57,487 nt of DNA from Rhodospirillales bacterium (GTDB lineage: Bacteria > Pseudomonadota > Alphaproteobacteria > Rhodospirillales > Magnetospirillaceae), in contig JACMLB010000224.1 of NCBI GenBank assembly GCA_014379805.1, positions 1-57,487 of the forward strand, written 5' to 3'. The notes beneath the pieces are model-generated. The model was not told the origin of the DNA and ran no database searches. It worked only from the letters and a program-made list of their open reading frames with translations. The position numbers were made by a program, and so were the translations under genes. This document shows, piece by piece, positions 57,173 to 57,487 of this stretch; position 1 is the stretch's first letter; the number at the start of each line of letters is the position of its first letter.

Positions 57173-57487
57173 ATGAACCTGTTCTTCTACGGCACTTTGA
57201 TGGACGCGGAAGTCCGCGATCTGGTCTGCGGAAAGACGCTGGATGCAGTGGAACCCGCCATCGCCCAGGGCTTCCGCCGGGTCTTCGTGGCGGGCCGTCA
57301 CTACCCCATGTTGCTGCCCCACGCCTCGGGCTGGGTCGAGGGCACTCTGGTCACCGGGGTGGACCCGCTGACCGTCCATCGCCTGCAGGTCTATGAGGGC
57401 TGGGAGTACTCGTTGCAGCCGCTGAAGGTGCGGGCGTCCTCGGGGCATATGGTCATGGCCCACGTCTTCCTGTGCCCGCCCACCATC
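57173..57487 (+). CDS. Gamma-glutamylcyclotransferase-like protein, 3' truncated
   Basis: 105 residues are present and the frame is open at the window edge. MNLFFYGTLMDAEVRDLVCGK is the AIG2/GGCT signature (Y-G-T-L), and LVTGVDPLTVHRLQVYEGWEY contains the family's D...YEG elements. It may act on gamma-glutamyl peptides. It starts 7 bp after the amidase and is likely co-transcribed. Confidence 0.85.
   Translation, partial: MNLFFYGTLMDAEVRDLVCGKTLDAVEPAIAQGFRRVFVAGRHYPMLLPHASGWVEGTLVTGVDPLTVHRLQVYEGWEYSLQPLKVRASSGHMVMAHVFLCPPTI

Overview
The window comes from a high-GC alphaproteobacterium, most probably a Magnetospirillum-like member of the Rhodospirillales. This is inferred from protein character and gene neighbourhood: an RNase E/G end followed by yacG and tRNA-Phe, an Irr-type Fur protein, a complete norCBQD denitrification cluster and an RMD1/DUF155 protein. 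No species-level assignment is possible from the sequence alone.

Layout: (1) 1-594, host: 3' end of an RNase E/G gene, yacG, tRNA-Phe(GAA). (2) 578-38277, a 37.7-kb P2-like prophage integrated in the tRNA-Phe 3' end. A 17-bp identical core repeat (578-594 and 38261-38277) marks attL and attR. (3) 38278-40811, a short segment with GntR-zinc-ribbon, GNAT and LysR genes. It ends in a second, decayed copy of the tRNA 3' end plus terminator, so it looks like the remnant of an older integration at the same locus. (4) 40816-57487, host chromosome: DUF6481 protein, Irr, a PNPOx-fold protein, a winged-helix regulator, a hemerythrin-like protein, norCBQD, DUF155, an HSL-family hydrolase, a 964-residue membrane-anchored coiled-coil protein, GNAT, an NTF2-like protein, an isochorismatase-family hydrolase and a gamma-glutamylcyclotransferase-like protein cut by the window end.

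Prophage organisation: the integrase sits beside attL. A leftward early operon (about 14.06 kb down to 1.8 kb) starts with a Ner-like regulator and holds an Ogr/Delta-type late activator, XRE regulators, a secreted nuclease, a C5 cytosine methyltransferase, a primase-helicase, a TSCPD-domain protein, a radical SAM enzyme, an ASCH protein, an AlpA-like protein and several small proteins, many coupled by ATGA overlaps. Rightward from 14.23 kb are an S24 self-cleaving repressor and then an immI-like block (candidate C4-type structured RNA, a small ORF, a Bro/antirepressor). A divergent WYL-like membrane protein lies between them. The late region runs leftward from capsid scaffold to gpD in the P2 order O N M L X, lysis, R S, V W J I H G FI FII E/E' T U D, with terminase ATPase P and portal Q divergent at the right end. 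Two nearly identical dyads (GGTTAG-N12-CTAACC) precede V and P, the expected places for Ogr-type activator sites. A small rightward module (38-aa protein plus HTH protein under a promoter with two palindromic operators) sits between V and S.

Unusual non-coding structures: a palindrome/iteron array at 17262-17433, a roughly 300-bp AT-rich inverted-repeat element at 37786-38085 next to attR, and five integrase-arm-like GGTGGGACAC or related repeats flanking the two prophage ends, three of which lie inside the integrase 3' coding sequence.
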